Source: Acidaminococcaceae bacterium
GTDB lineage: Bacteria; Bacillota; Negativicutes; Acidaminococcales; Acidaminococcaceae
Length of the DNA stretch: 39,207 nt
Reading direction: 5' to 3'
Assembly: GCA_017405945.1 (NCBI GenBank)
Contig: JAFQZL010000020.1
Coordinates: 1 to 39,207 of the forward strand
Position numbers and translations under genes: made by a program. This document shows positions 23,840 through 32,136 of the stretch, one piece after another; position 1 is the first letter of the stretch; every line of letters starts with the position of its first letter. Below the pieces are notes generated by a model. That model was not told the origin of the DNA, made no database searches, and saw only the letters and a program-made list of their open reading frames with translations.

Positions 23840-25102
23840 TTACCGTCTGTAACCGTATACATTCATATCCTGATTGATAAATACGTTGAACTGGTACCCC
23901 GGACGAATCCTTACGTTCGGTTCCTCCGTCTTGGAAGCCCGTTCCGTAAGCCTGTCGGATAATTTATCCATATACTCGCCCACGTTGCTGCGGATATATT
24001 CGTTGCCGTTTGACGAAGAGTTATATACATACCGGTTCTTGTTATCCATCGCGTCGTCGATGCCGTCTGCCAGCAGGGCTGTCATCAGGCCGACAAAACT
24101 GCCACGCCAGAAATCCGCGTCATGGGTATCATACTTGTCCTTCATTCCGGGATATCCGGCGTTATCCGTCGCGTTCTGTTCAGGCAGGTTCACGTTGCTG
24201 CCGTCAGGCAGGATGATACGGTTGAACTTCACACCTGCCCTCCGGCCTTTTCCCTGTACGAGCTTACCGATCAGCTTGGATCCCTGCGGGAAAACGAGGT
24301 TCCGCCCCGTCAGGCTGTCATAAACGTCCTGACGGATCTGCGCCACCACGTCACCGGTCATCCTTGTGTCGATGCCGCTTAACAACGTTGCGGGAATCAC
24401 CGTTCCCGCCTGTAACGTAAAAACCGAGTTCATGTCCACCTTTGACGAATAAGGACTTGCGGTCCCGTAATTTGATACGGTCGTCGCAGCAGGAGCTGAC
24501 TGCGCCTGCGCGTTCCCTTCCATTTTAAAAGACAACGGACTGTTGTACGGATTCTCCGTGGCAACCGGGGCCTGTACCGTATATCCCGGCTGCGGCGGTG
24601 CTGACGGGGCCGGGGGCGGTGGTACGTTCTGCGGTGCAGGATATACCGTTTTCGGCTGCTGCTGCACCGGTGCTTTGTTCTTCGCCGCCTCTTCCGCCTG
24701 TCTCCTCGCCTCCAGCTCACGCTGGTATTTTGCCATCTCCGCGTAATTGTTCGGGACGGCCGCGGCCGGGTTTGTCACACGGCTGCCTTTTGACACCTGC
24801 GCCGTTTCCTTGTTCTCTTCCACCTTCTTCGGCGCAAGCGCGTTCGACAAAACGGAGAACAGGAGGAAAAACAGGACAAGGCCTGCCAGCCCAAGGATCA
24901 GTTTCCCTTTCAGGCGTCTCGATTTGTTCTCCGGTTCGGTATCTTCTATTACGACACGGTCATCCTTTTCCTGAAACCGGTCATCAAAATCGTCCCAGTC
25001 ATCCTCCAGGCCGAAATCCTTATTTTCGTAAGCGGGTTCGTCATCCCTGCCGCTTTTCTTCTTAAAGAAATCGGAAATACCTTTCGGTGTTCTGAAATTC
25101 AT
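23840..25102 (-). CDS. virB10: VirB10/TrbI-like core-channel protein
   Basis: A 420-residue protein: an acidic cytoplasmic N-terminus (1-62), a transmembrane helix (66-86), a proline/glutamine-rich periplasmic linker (about 140-175), and the TrbI/VirB10 beta-barrel domain from about 225 (VFTLQAGTVIPATLLSGIDT; GSKLIGKLVQGKGRRAGVKFN). In the family it spans both membranes and forms the outer-membrane pore with VirB7/VirB9. The start overlaps the virB9 stop by 4 bp. The C-terminus QFNVFINQDM is typical of TrbI. Confidence 0.95.
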   Translation of the reverse strand: MNFRTPKGISDFFKKKSGRDDEPAYENKDFGLEDDWDDFDDRFQEKDDRVVIEDTEPENKSRRLKGKLILGLAGLVLFFLLFSVLSNALAPKKVEENKETAQVSKGSRVTNPAAAVPNNYAEMAKYQRELEARRQAEEAAKNKAPVQQQPKTVYPAPQNVPPPPAPSAPPQPGYTVQAPVATENPYNSPLSFKMEGNAQAQSAPAATTVSNYGTASPYSSKVDMNSVFTLQAGTVIPATLLSGIDTRMTGDVVAQIRQDVYDSLTGRNLVFPQGSKLIGKLVQGKGRRAGVKFNRIILPDGSNVNLPEQNATDNAGYPGMKDKYDTHDADFWRGSFVGLMTALLADGIDDAMDNKNRYVYNSSSNGNEYIRSNVGEYMDKLSDRLTERASKTEEPNVRIRPGYQFNVFINQDMNVYGYRR

Positions 25103-26910
25103 CTTCTGTCACCCGCCTTTTTCTTACGACCTTTTTCCTTATATAAATCATCGTACATCTGCTGACGCTTCAATGCGTCCTGATAAATTTTTTCCTTCGT
25201 TTCCTTGTCAACGGGAGCCACACCGTCGTCGGCGCCCTCGTCTGCGGAAGCCTCCCTGTACATCTCACCGTGTTTTTCCACGGCTTCACTATAGGCTTTC
25301 TGCGCCTCCGCCTGTTTCTTCTTCCGGAAATCTTCTATCTGCTGTTCCTCTTTCGTCCGTTTGCGTCGTTCTTCACGTTCCCGGACCCGCCGTTCCTTTT
25401 CCGCTGCCCTGGCTTTCGCCCTTTCCTCACGGGCCAGCTTCTTCTGGCGTTCAGCCTCTTCCTGTTCCGTCACCTGCTGCCGGCGTATCAGTTCTTCACG
25501 CTCTGCTGCCTGTTGCCTACGCATCCGTTCCTCACGGAGAAGCTGCTGCTTCTTTTCTTCTTCCTGACGGCGGATAAGTTCCCTTTCCTTTTCCGCCTGC
25601 TCCCTCTGGAGCTGCTGTTCACGGAGACGCTCCAACCGTTCCTGTTCCTTCTGTAACTCCTGCTCTTTGATGCGTTCCAGCCGTTCCTTCTCTCTCTGCT
25701 GTTTGAGAAGCTCCTCTTTTTCCCGTTCCTGCCGTATCAGAAGTTCCTCTCTCTCACGTTCCTTCTGTTGCCGAATCCGTTCCTGCTTCTCCTGTTCCTT
25801 CTGCAGCTGCTGCTGTCTGATTAGTTCCTGTCTTTCCTGCTCCCTTTTCAACGCCTCCGCTTCCCTGCGCTCCCTTTCCAACGCACGGGCCTCTTCCAAG
25901 CGGCGGGCTTCCTCCCGTTTTGAAGCTTCTTCCAACCGACGAGCTTCTTCCAATTTTGAAGCTTCTTCCAACCTGCGGGCTTCTTCCCGTTTGCGGGACT
26001 CCTCTAACGCACGAGACTCCTCTGACGTATGGGATGTTTCAAAATCGTCCGATTCCTCTTCGGTATCATCGTAAACGACCTGCGTCCGTTTCGTACGCTC
26101 CGGACGGTTGGCAGGCATCGTTCCCTTGACCGTCTTCTTCTTTTCCAAATTGAAGAAATCTATCCAAAACTTCTGCTGGTAGAACAGTCTCCCGTGGGGA
26201 TATACCCCGTCGGCAATGATGTATTCCCCTTTGACACGGTAGTTCACCATCGCAATGTTCTTCTTGTTCCACGGATCAATACTGTACAGTACGGGCAGAT
26301 CGTACTTGTTATCCTTTGAAATACGGATAAACGTCTGCCGACCGTCATCAAATATCTCCAACGGGATAAGGGACTTGTCCGCTTTCTTCTTCACCCGGAT
26401 CTCGTAATTCTTGTTGACCCGGTCGCCATATACCGGCGGGTTATCCTCAGGCACCCGGAGGCGCTGCCCCGAAGCAGGACTGTCCGGGAACGTGAACGAG
26501 ATCAGGGGATCGTAGTCGTTGCTTACAACGACATATAAACGATATGCCCTCTGGTTCGTGTTGATGATGATGTTCGTATCAATGTCAGGCTCGATCGGTT
26601 TTATATATACGTGCTGCACGTTGCCGACAATCGCCTTGTCTATGAGCCAACGCTTCGTGTCGCCGCCTGCTATGTGTGTCACGACCTCGCCGGGTCTTAA
26701 TTCAATATCGTTTACGAATCCCAGCTTCGTGTTCACATAGAACAGGCTGTCATCCTTATACTCGTACGTCACACGCGCGCCCTTGCTCTCCCCGTCGGAC
26801 GGAACATAAACCGGCTTCTGCCACCCCGCCGCGAAACTTATCTGGGACATACCGATGATCACGCCACCGACAACGAGCCGCCCTATACTACCCAGAAATT
26901 TTTTCTTCAT
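25099..26910 (-). CDS. virB9: VirB9/TrbG-like protein with a long charged coiled-coil tail
   Basis: A 603-residue protein. Signal peptide (cleavage near SFA/AGW, about 28); N-terminal VirB9 domain (LRPGEVVTHIAGGDTKRW; AYRLYVV) and C-terminal VirB9 beta domain to about 270 (VYPHGRLFYQQKFWIDFF). A roughly 300-residue E/R/Q/K tail then runs to the end, with short repeats such as EEARRLEEASKLEEARRLEE. Ordinary VirB9 proteins stop at about 270-300. A periplasmic coiled coil of this length could span to the peptidoglycan or another partner. ATG 26910 follows AAAGGAG that overlaps the virB8 stop; an upstream GTG frame lacks a site. Confidence 0.92.
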   Translation of the reverse strand: MKKKFLGSIGRLVVGGVIIGMSQISFAAGWQKPVYVPSDGESKGARVTYEYKDDSLFYVNTKLGFVNDIELRPGEVVTHIAGGDTKRWLIDKAIVGNVQHVYIKPIEPDIDTNIIINTNQRAYRLYVVVSNDYDPLISFTFPDSPASGQRLRVPEDNPPVYGDRVNKNYEIRVKKKADKSLIPLEIFDDGRQTFIRISKDNKYDLPVLYSIDPWNKKNIAMVNYRVKGEYIIADGVYPHGRLFYQQKFWIDFFNLEKKKTVKGTMPANRPERTKRTQVVYDDTEEESDDFETSHTSEESRALEESRKREEARRLEEASKLEEARRLEEASKREEARRLEEARALERERREAEALKREQERQELIRQQQLQKEQEKQERIRQQKEREREELLIRQEREKEELLKQQREKERLERIKEQELQKEQERLERLREQQLQREQAEKERELIRRQEEEKKQQLLREERMRRQQAAEREELIRRQQVTEQEEAERQKKLAREERAKARAAEKERRVREREERRKRTKEEQQIEDFRKKKQAEAQKAYSEAVEKHGEMYREASADEGADDGVAPVDKETKEKIYQDALKRQQMYDDLYKEKGRKKKAGDRR

Positions 26911-26914
26911 AATA

Positions 26915-27628
26915 TTACTCCTTTGAAACTTCTGTCTCACGCGCGTAACTCAGGTCGGCAATACGAATCCCCAACGGGTTGACCAATAACTCTTCTTCCT
27001 TTTCAGGAGGCTGCACGACGACGGTGTAAAGGGCAACGTAACTTGATACCTGCCCGGAGGACTGCCCCGACATCGCAAAGTCTTCTTCCACCCAACGTAC
27101 CTGGTATGTCCGTTCCGTTCCGGGCTGGAGCTGGATGGTCTTAATGTCGGGAGTCACCGTGAACTTACCCAGCTTGCTGATATGTCCTTCCCGTTCAACC
27201 AAGACGCTTAATTTCTGCGCGGCTTCCCTCGTCATAAAATTCTGTGCCGTGTTCCAGTTGGCACGCATCAGGACCGGATCGAGCGGAACCGTCCGAATCT
27301 TCTTCGTAAACTCGGCAAGGAAGTGACGCATCTCTGCATCCTTCGGACTGTATTCCTTCGCCCGCAGCTCTATCCCCTGGCTCACCTCACCGGTGGTGTC
27401 GTTCACGCGGACCACATAGGTCTTGAACTTGGCGGTCATGCAGATATAAACCAGTGCAACGATCAGGACGATGATAATAATCAAATAAATCTTGTTCCTC
27501 TGCTGCGATTTATCTAACTGGTCACGTACATTAACGATCATCGACTGGTACGGTCCGATTGCACCCCGGTCAAAGTAATCCTGCGGACTTCCCTCCGGCT
27601 CATATTTCTTGTCATAACTGTTATCCAT
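26915..27628 (-). CDS. virB8: VirB8/TrbF-like inner-membrane assembly factor
   Basis: A 237-residue bitopic protein: cytoplasmic N-terminus, a single transmembrane helix at about 47-64, and a periplasmic VirB8/TrbF domain. The latter includes FKTYVVRVNDTTGEV just after the membrane, a central helix with the AEFTKKIRTVPLDP stretch, and strands TYQVRWVEE and YVALYTVVV. First gene of the conjugation operon. The ATG at 27628 is preferred over an upstream in-frame TTG that sits directly against AAGGAGG. Confidence 0.93.
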   Translation of the reverse strand: MDNSYDKKYEPEGSPQDYFDRGAIGPYQSMIVNVRDQLDKSQQRNKIYLIIIIVLIVALVYICMTAKFKTYVVRVNDTTGEVSQGIELRAKEYSPKDAEMRHFLAEFTKKIRTVPLDPVLMRANWNTAQNFMTREAAQKLSVLVEREGHISKLGKFTVTPDIKTIQLQPGTERTYQVRWVEEDFAMSGQSSGQVSSYVALYTVVVQPPEKEEELLVNPLGIRIADLSYARETEVSKE

Positions 27629-27661
27629 CGGAAACAAAGACCTCCTTCACTTGTTTTCTAT

Positions 27662-27690
27662 AAAATATCATATTTGTAATAATTTTGCAA
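27662..27690 (-). promoter_or_regulatory. main promoter of the conjugation operon
   Basis: Minus strand TTGCAA (27685-27690), 17-bp spacer, TATTTT (27662-27667), with the virB8 ribosome-binding site about 20 bp further on. The plus-strand sequence here, TTGCAATAAA (27685-27694), recurs at the -35 of the relaxase promoter. Confidence 0.65.
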
Positions 27691-27831
27691 TAAATTATTT
27701 GTTGCATGATTGCGTCACGAACCGAAACTCGTTACCCATCAGCACCACATACACAACGATATGTTTCGTTATTGGACCCGACGCCCACACTTAACAAAAA
27801 TCTCTGTCGTCATCGTTATCGCAAATGAAAT

Positions 27832-27866
27832 ATTTTATTGCAATAAAATTTTTATTGTGGTAGAAT
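27832..27866 (+). promoter_or_regulatory. relaxase promoter with an 18-bp perfect palindrome over the -35
   Basis: TTGCAA (27838-27843), 17-bp spacer, TAGAAT (27861-27866). The -35 lies at the centre of the perfect palindrome ATTTTATTGCAATAAAAT (27832-27849), a good operator candidate. The half motif TTGCAATAAA is shared with the virB8 promoter, which suggests common control. Confidence 0.7.
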
Positions 27867-27902
27867 CGAATCAGAAAAAAATCGACAGAGCGAACTTACC
27901 CC

Positions 27903-28035
27903 AATCTCCCAAACGCATTTTTCCCCGTTCAATTCACAGGGAGATTTTGGCCGTTCGCCCACTTTATAAAAGTGGGACAAAGCCCGCTTATGCGGGACAC
28001 GCCGGAGGCGTGTGGGAAAGCCTCACGGCCTTCCC
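27903..28035 (+). other. oriT: probable oriT: inverted repeat plus four consecutive hairpins
   Basis: Between the divergent virB8 and relaxase genes. An 8-bp inverted repeat AATCTCCC/GGGAGATT (27903-27910, 27939-27946) is followed by CCCACTTT/AAAGTGGG (27958-27976), CCCGC/GCGGG (27983-27996), ACACGCC/GGCGTGT (27997-28013) and GGGAAaGCC/GGCcTTCCC (28014-28035). Dense small hairpins just upstream of a relaxase gene are typical of origins of transfer. I cannot identify the nic site; no convincing match to a known MOBQ nic consensus was found. Confidence 0.55.
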
Positions 28036-28180
28036 GTAGAATAACGACGATTACCCTCATCAATGACATCAACCCATAACGTAACCAATAATAGACGGGC
28101 GAAGAAAGAAATGATGTTCCGTTGGTCAAACCAAGCTTGCGAGTTTTATGTAATCCAATTAAGAAAGCGAGGTGTGCAGC

Positions 28181-30562
28181 ATGGCTTCCACATACCATTT
28201 CAGCAGCCAGCCGGTCCCGGCGGGCAAGACCGCCTCTGCCCACTTCGATTATATTTATCGCGAAGGCAAATATGATCCACAGGTCTTCGGTCAGGACGAC
28301 ATCCGTGCAGTGAGCCGGGGCAACATGCCGTCATGGGCCAGCACCCCCGACGAGTTCTGGGCAGCGTCCGACCGGTTCGGCAAGGTAAACGGCAGAAGCT
28401 ACCGCGAGATCAACGTCGCATTGCAGAACGAGCTGGGGCTGGAGGACAACATCCAGCTCGTCGAAGACTTCATTGCGGAGAGCGGTATCGGTAACGAACA
28501 CGCCTACGTCTACGCCATCCACAGCAGAAGAAGCATAGACGGTACGCAGAAGAACATCCACGCCCACATCATGTTCAACGAGAAGATAGTGGAACACGAC
28601 AGGCCGTTGGACCGTTACGACTACTTCCGCAACTATGCGGTGAACGCGGCGGGCGAGCCTACCTCCGGCTACCGCACAAGTAAGAAGCACAGCAGCAAGC
28701 AGGGCATCCTTGCCGACCGTTACCTGTGGGAAAGCATCGTGAACCGGAAGTTCCGTGAACGGAACATGGACGAGCGTGTCAGCGCCAAGTCATTGAAGGC
28801 ACAGCGGGCAGACCTGTTGGAACAGGGGCGGTTCGAAGAGGCATCCCTGTTGGACCGCACCCCTGCCCCGCATGTCGGGAGCTTATTGAAGCACAAGGGC
28901 AACGCGGAGAAGGTCAGGGAATACGTCCGGCAGTTCCTGCAGGAAGCCGAAGCCAAGGAATCGGAAGACAAGGCCATGGACGCAGCCGAAGCTGCCAAGG
29001 AAGAACAACAGCCTGAAGCAGTTGATGTCGCTATTTATAATTATGAGGAAGAAAAAAAGGAAAAGAAGCGCCGGGCGAAGCTGAAAACGTCCCGTGACGA
29101 ACTTGAAAAAATAGAGAATACCAATGAGAAGCTGTTGGCGATCTACGCCCACGACTACGTCGTCCGCCAGCTGGCCCGAAAGATTCAGAAGGAACGCCTC
29201 GAAGCCGTCGAAAAAGCGGTTGAAAAAGAAGCTGACAAGCTGGTCAAGGCCGACCTGAACGTGACCGTAGGAGACATCTCCGACGCGCTTGAAAAGCGTC
29301 GCTCCGAGCTTGGCCCGATGGTCGTCGATCTGCGTAACAAATATTCCGAGATTAAGAGGCGCAGAATCCCGGAAGAGCATATCCATTCCGTCGCCCTGAA
29401 CCATATCACCAACGGGGAATACGACCGGCTGCGTAAACAGATCCCGGCCCTCGAAAAGAAGCTGGATGCTGTCTATGATGAAGCCAAAAAATTGTTCCCC
29501 GAATACTATTCGCACGGGACCAAATACTATATCGAACATCCTGAAGAACGCAAGCGTCTCTGGCCACCTGTCAATGACTGGCTGCAAGTGAACGAGCCGC
29601 CGGTACTCCGCGCACAGGATAAAGTCCAGTGGCGTTTGGAAGACATTAACAATATGACAAAAACAAATAAAACGGCGTACGATGACGCCGTCGCTGCCGT
29701 ACGCGCTGACAACGAGAAACTAAACACAGAAATCAAAAAATTGAGCGTCGAGTACGGCAAAATCAAGAATCAGGAGAAGCGTATCAACCAGCTGCAGTCC
29801 GAACTGTCCAGGCTTGACCGGGACATGGTTCTTTTTGCCGGAAAAGTCGGGCGGATCCTCACCAAGAACGACAAGGTGAACGGCACAACACCCATCCGTA
29901 CGATGGAACGTTATGTCCATGACGGCAACGAATATTACATCACCGGCGAGTACAACGGGGGCAAACAAGGCGGGTATGAGACCGCCGTGCGCCTCCATGA
30001 TGACGTGACAGCCGGGAGCGTGCCGACCTATATGATAGATTATTGGTATGACGGGTCCGTCGCCAATATCGCCCCTATGGAAGAGCGGACACGGTTGTAT
30101 CCGGGACGGGCGACCACCAAAGACAACGCTTTCGTCTACAAAAACGGTACTGACGGCCCTGTCCCGGACGCTGTACTGGACCGCTCGCCGGCGATAAAAG
30201 AAGCCAAGGCCTATCGTGTGGCCGAAACCGTTTCCCTGGCCGTAAAAGGCGTCTCCGGCATTCTTGGCAACAACAGGAAGGAAACCTCCAACAAACACAC
30301 GAAGCTGCGTTTCCGCAAGGATAACGGCAGTCTGAATGAAATGGAAAGACTCCTGCGTCAGTATTTAGCTGATGAAGCGGAAATCATAGAAGACCTGCCT
30401 GACCACAAACCAAAGACGGATGCGATGAAGGAAATTGCGAACGCAATAGCTGCATTCCGTAAACACGGCAACGGGAAAGAGACCTCTTCCCCTTCCCTGC
30501 CCCGCACGACTCCCAATAAAAACAACCGGACATCCAACAACAACCTGCCCCGCAAAACGTAA
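28181..30562 (+). CDS. MobA/MobL-family (MOBQ-type) conjugative relaxase
   Basis: A 793-residue protein. The N-terminal relaxase domain (about 1-230) begins MASTYHFSSQPVPAGKTA, with Y5 as the likely DNA-linking tyrosine. The metal-binding histidines H127-x-H129 lie in NIHAHIMFNEK, with H114 nearby, the MobA/MobL arrangement. Long charged coiled-coil regions occupy about 240-560, and a C-terminal region of unknown fold (about 580-700) ends in a basic tail. It nicks oriT and pilots the strand through the T4SS. ATG 28181 follows GCGAGGTG and lacks a signal peptide; an upstream GTG (28172) adds only three residues. Divergent from the T4SS operon. Confidence 0.92.
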   Translation: MASTYHFSSQPVPAGKTASAHFDYIYREGKYDPQVFGQDDIRAVSRGNMPSWASTPDEFWAASDRFGKVNGRSYREINVALQNELGLEDNIQLVEDFIAESGIGNEHAYVYAIHSRRSIDGTQKNIHAHIMFNEKIVEHDRPLDRYDYFRNYAVNAAGEPTSGYRTSKKHSSKQGILADRYLWESIVNRKFRERNMDERVSAKSLKAQRADLLEQGRFEEASLLDRTPAPHVGSLLKHKGNAEKVREYVRQFLQEAEAKESEDKAMDAAEAAKEEQQPEAVDVAIYNYEEEKKEKKRRAKLKTSRDELEKIENTNEKLLAIYAHDYVVRQLARKIQKERLEAVEKAVEKEADKLVKADLNVTVGDISDALEKRRSELGPMVVDLRNKYSEIKRRRIPEEHIHSVALNHITNGEYDRLRKQIPALEKKLDAVYDEAKKLFPEYYSHGTKYYIEHPEERKRLWPPVNDWLQVNEPPVLRAQDKVQWRLEDINNMTKTNKTAYDDAVAAVRADNEKLNTEIKKLSVEYGKIKNQEKRINQLQSELSRLDRDMVLFAGKVGRILTKNDKVNGTTPIRTMERYVHDGNEYYITGEYNGGKQGGYETAVRLHDDVTAGSVPTYMIDYWYDGSVANIAPMEERTRLYPGRATTKDNAFVYKNGTDGPVPDAVLDRSPAIKEAKAYRVAETVSLAVKGVSGILGNNRKETSNKHTKLRFRKDNGSLNEMERLLRQYLADEAEIIEDLPDHKPKTDAMKEIANAIAAFRKHGNGKETSSPSLPRTTPNKNNRTSNNNLPRKT

Positions 30563-30570
30563 ACAAACAT

Positions 30571-30629
30571 AAAAAAACAGCGGCGTGGTTGTCAGACTGT
30601 TAAGCCTGATCAGCCACGCCGTCGTTTTT
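30571..30629. terminator. intrinsic terminator after the relaxase gene
   Basis: Stem GGCGTGGTTG (30582-30591) with CAGCCACGCC (30611-30620), extended by TCAG/CTGA in the loop, T-run 30624-30629, A-run 30571-30577. It works in both directions and separates the relaxase from the convergent exported-protein gene. Confidence 0.85.
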
Positions 30630-30669
30630 ATGTTTTATTAAGGAGACACGGATTAAACTGTTTAAACTG

Positions 30670-31044
30670 TTATTCCTCGGTGTCCTCGTCGCGGTCTTCA
30701 CCGTTGCCGGCCATCATCTTGTCGGCCAGTTCCTGCGGCGCACCCAGACGGGCAATACCCTGACGGGCAAATGCGCGCTGGTCTTCCTTGTCCAGGGACA
30801 CCCATTCATCGTAGTAAGCGATGCGGTTGTCGCCGACTACATAAATCTTGTCAACTTCCTTGCTGATCGTGGAGCAGTCGGCACCTTTGTTCAGGCGGTC
30901 AGCCCAAGACGCCATCTTTTCAGCGCAGAAATCCTGACGGCTCATGTTCCCCGGAATGGATACAGCATCAACATCAGCTGCCATGCAGGTTGCACTCAGT
31001 GCCATCACTGCTAAAGTGGTCAGTAAAGCGGTCTTCATTTTCAT
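30670..31044 (-). CDS. small exported protein, possible entry-exclusion or accessory factor
   Basis: A 124-residue protein with a clean signal peptide (MKMKTALLTTLAVMALSATCMA, given in part as MKMKTALL...ATCMA; cleavage near residue 22). The mature part is acidic with two cysteines (DFCAEKM, GADCST) that could form a disulfide, ending in a D/E-rich tail. No family recognised. It sits next to the relaxase but is transcribed from its own strong promoter (TTGACA/TATAAT), so it is probably made constitutively in the host. Single, separately expressed exported proteins beside transfer genes are often surface/entry exclusion factors; that is inference only. RBS AAGGAGG. Confidence 0.75.
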   Translation of the reverse strand: MKMKTALLTTLAVMALSATCMAADVDAVSIPGNMSRQDFCAEKMASWADRLNKGADCSTISKEVDKIYVVGDNRIAYYDEWVSLDKEDQRAFARQGIARLGAPQELADKMMAGNGEDRDEDTEE

Positions 31045-31111
31045 CTTTCATTTCCTCCTTATTTCTTCTCTTTAAAAATATTTTTTGGAATCTTTCAATC
31101 CCGTTTGACTA

Positions 31112-31141
31112 ATTATAACACATTTCTATAGTTAATGTCAA
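31112..31141 (-). promoter_or_regulatory. strong promoter of the small exported protein
   Basis: Minus strand consensus TTGACA (31136-31141), 18-bp spacer, consensus TATAAT (31112-31117), in very AT-rich DNA. The best sigma-70-like promoter in the window. Confidence 0.85.
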
Positions 31142-31302
31142 TACTTTTTCTTGTTTATTGAATTTTATTTTTCGTTTTCTCTATTATTTTACTACTCATT
31201 CCGCTATTTGTAAACCATTTTATTCAATTTACTGAACTTTTGTGTTATGATTTTACCTTGAAACACCCTCTCTTTACCTCCCCGGATGATAAAACAGATC
31301 GT
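31142..31302 (+). promoter_or_regulatory. AT-rich region with extended -10 promoter for structured element B
   Basis: No gene. An extended -10 TGTTATGAT (31243-31251; hexamer 31246-31251) would start transcription about 45 bp before element B. Its -35 zone holds a degenerate form of the adhesin palindrome (TTCA-N6-TGAA, about 31223-31236). The stretch is otherwise T-rich without hairpins. Confidence 0.5.
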
Positions 31303-31512
31303 GGTCGAGTGGAGAATGTTTTTCTTTCCCTTCCAACAGCGTAGCACGTCCCGGCCTCCCCGCAAGGGGTAAAGTGCATCACCAAAAATTTTGATAAAGC
31401 GTTAAAATTTTTGATGACCCCCTGCGTTCCGTGCTTGCGGCCGTGCTTCCCCGTTGGTGCGGAAAAGAAAAAATACAGCCCGCAGGGCGATGATAAGCGA
31501 GGAGAGGAAAAA
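31303..31512 (+). ncRNA. structured leader element, copy B
   Basis: Homologue of 2081-2301 with the same helix order. P1 TTTTTCTTT 31319-31327 with AAAGAAAAA 31464-31472; P2 CCAAC 31333-31337 with GTTGG 31453-31457; P3 AGCACG 31343-31348 with CGTGCT 31442-31447; P4 GCAAGGGGT 31362-31370 with ACCCCCTGC 31417-31425 (one mismatch); P5 AAAAATTTT 31384-31392 with AAAATTTTT 31404-31412. Relative to copy A, P3 shows two A-T to G-C double changes and P1 gains a C-G pair, so pairing is preserved while sequence drifts. Directly followed by the ribosome-binding site of another small-gene operon. Confidence 0.75.
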
Positions 31513-31656
31513 ATGAAAGCATTTTTACATCATATGCACGGATGGTATGTATCGTTTGGCAACTGGCTGGTGGAACAAGTGGACACCAACGATTACCTGG
31601 CAGGCTTTATTTGGGGCTGTGCCGTTTCCATGATGTACTTTGTTTATTTCAAGTGA
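31513..31656 (+). CDS. small single-span membrane protein
   Basis: Forty-seven residues: an N-terminal part with HHMHGWYVSFGNWLVEQ and a hydrophobic helix at about 28-46 (YLAGFIWGCAVSMMYFVYF). First gene behind element B, start after GAGAGGAAAAA. Probably an inner-membrane miniprotein; function unknown. Confidence 0.65.
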   Translation: MKAFLHHMHGWYVSFGNWLVEQVDTNDYLAGFIWGCAVSMMYFVYFK

Positions 31657-31674
31657 AAGGGGCGTGAAAAAACC

Positions 31675-31872
31675 ATGTTCATAGAATCGGACCCTGCTGG
31701 ATTTTCATTCAAACAGATTCTTTCACACGCAGGACACCATATCGAATGTGTGACATACGGGAACGAGGAAACGGGCATCGTAAACGTATCCGTCGAGTGT
31801 AAGGACTGCAACGAGGTGCTGTTCGACATGGAGAAACCGGAATCGCTGGGATATATCCCGGCTACCAAATAA
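31675..31872 (+). CDS. small hypothetical protein
   Basis: A 65-residue acidic, soluble protein. It contains H-A-G-H-H-I-E-C and ECKDCNEVLF, a Cys/His set that might bind a metal ion but is not a textbook zinc finger. Second gene in operon B, with RBS AAAGGGG. Not recognised. Confidence 0.68.
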   Translation: MFIESDPAGFSFKQILSHAGHHIECVTYGNEETGIVNVSVECKDCNEVLFDMEKPESLGYIPATK

Positions 31873-31888
31873 GAAAGGAGCGGTAAAT

Positions 31889-32116
31889 ATGCCATACTGC
31901 CTTGCGTACGAAATCGTTTCCGCCTTCAATAGAAAGGCGGCACGGGAAAAATGGCGGGAGCTGGAAGAAATCCCCGTCTGCACTGACAAGGACGGAAATG
32001 CCGTGCTGTTCGCCGCTTGGGATATGTTCCCTGAAGGAACGCCTGTAAAAGAAATATGGCAATGGTTTGAAGATACATACCACGTCAGCGTTGCCGATGA
32101 CCTGATGAAACGATAA
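31889..32116 (+). CDS. small hypothetical protein
   Basis: Seventy-five residues with a pattern common to short accessory proteins of conjugative elements: a charged helix, then DKDGNAVLFAAWDMFPEGTP and EIWQWFEDTYHVSVADDLM. No established function that I know of. RBS AGAAAGGAG. Third gene in operon B. Confidence 0.7.
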   Translation: MPYCLAYEIVSAFNRKAAREKWRELEEIPVCTDKDGNAVLFAAWDMFPEGTPVKEIWQWFEDTYHVSVADDLMKR

Positions 32117-32136
32117 TAACTTATAAGGAGATAGTT

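Noticed and set aside
22361..23962. 533-codon plus-strand open frame opposite virD4 and virB10
   Set aside because: Antisense to two well-supported genes; composition is R/P/V/H-rich as expected of a shadow frame, with no domain or ribosome-binding site.
28063..28275. Short plus-strand frame before the relaxase (70 codons)
   Set aside because: It overlaps the relaxase by 95 bp in another frame, has no good ribosome-binding site, and lies downstream of the oriT hairpins; more likely leader sequence.
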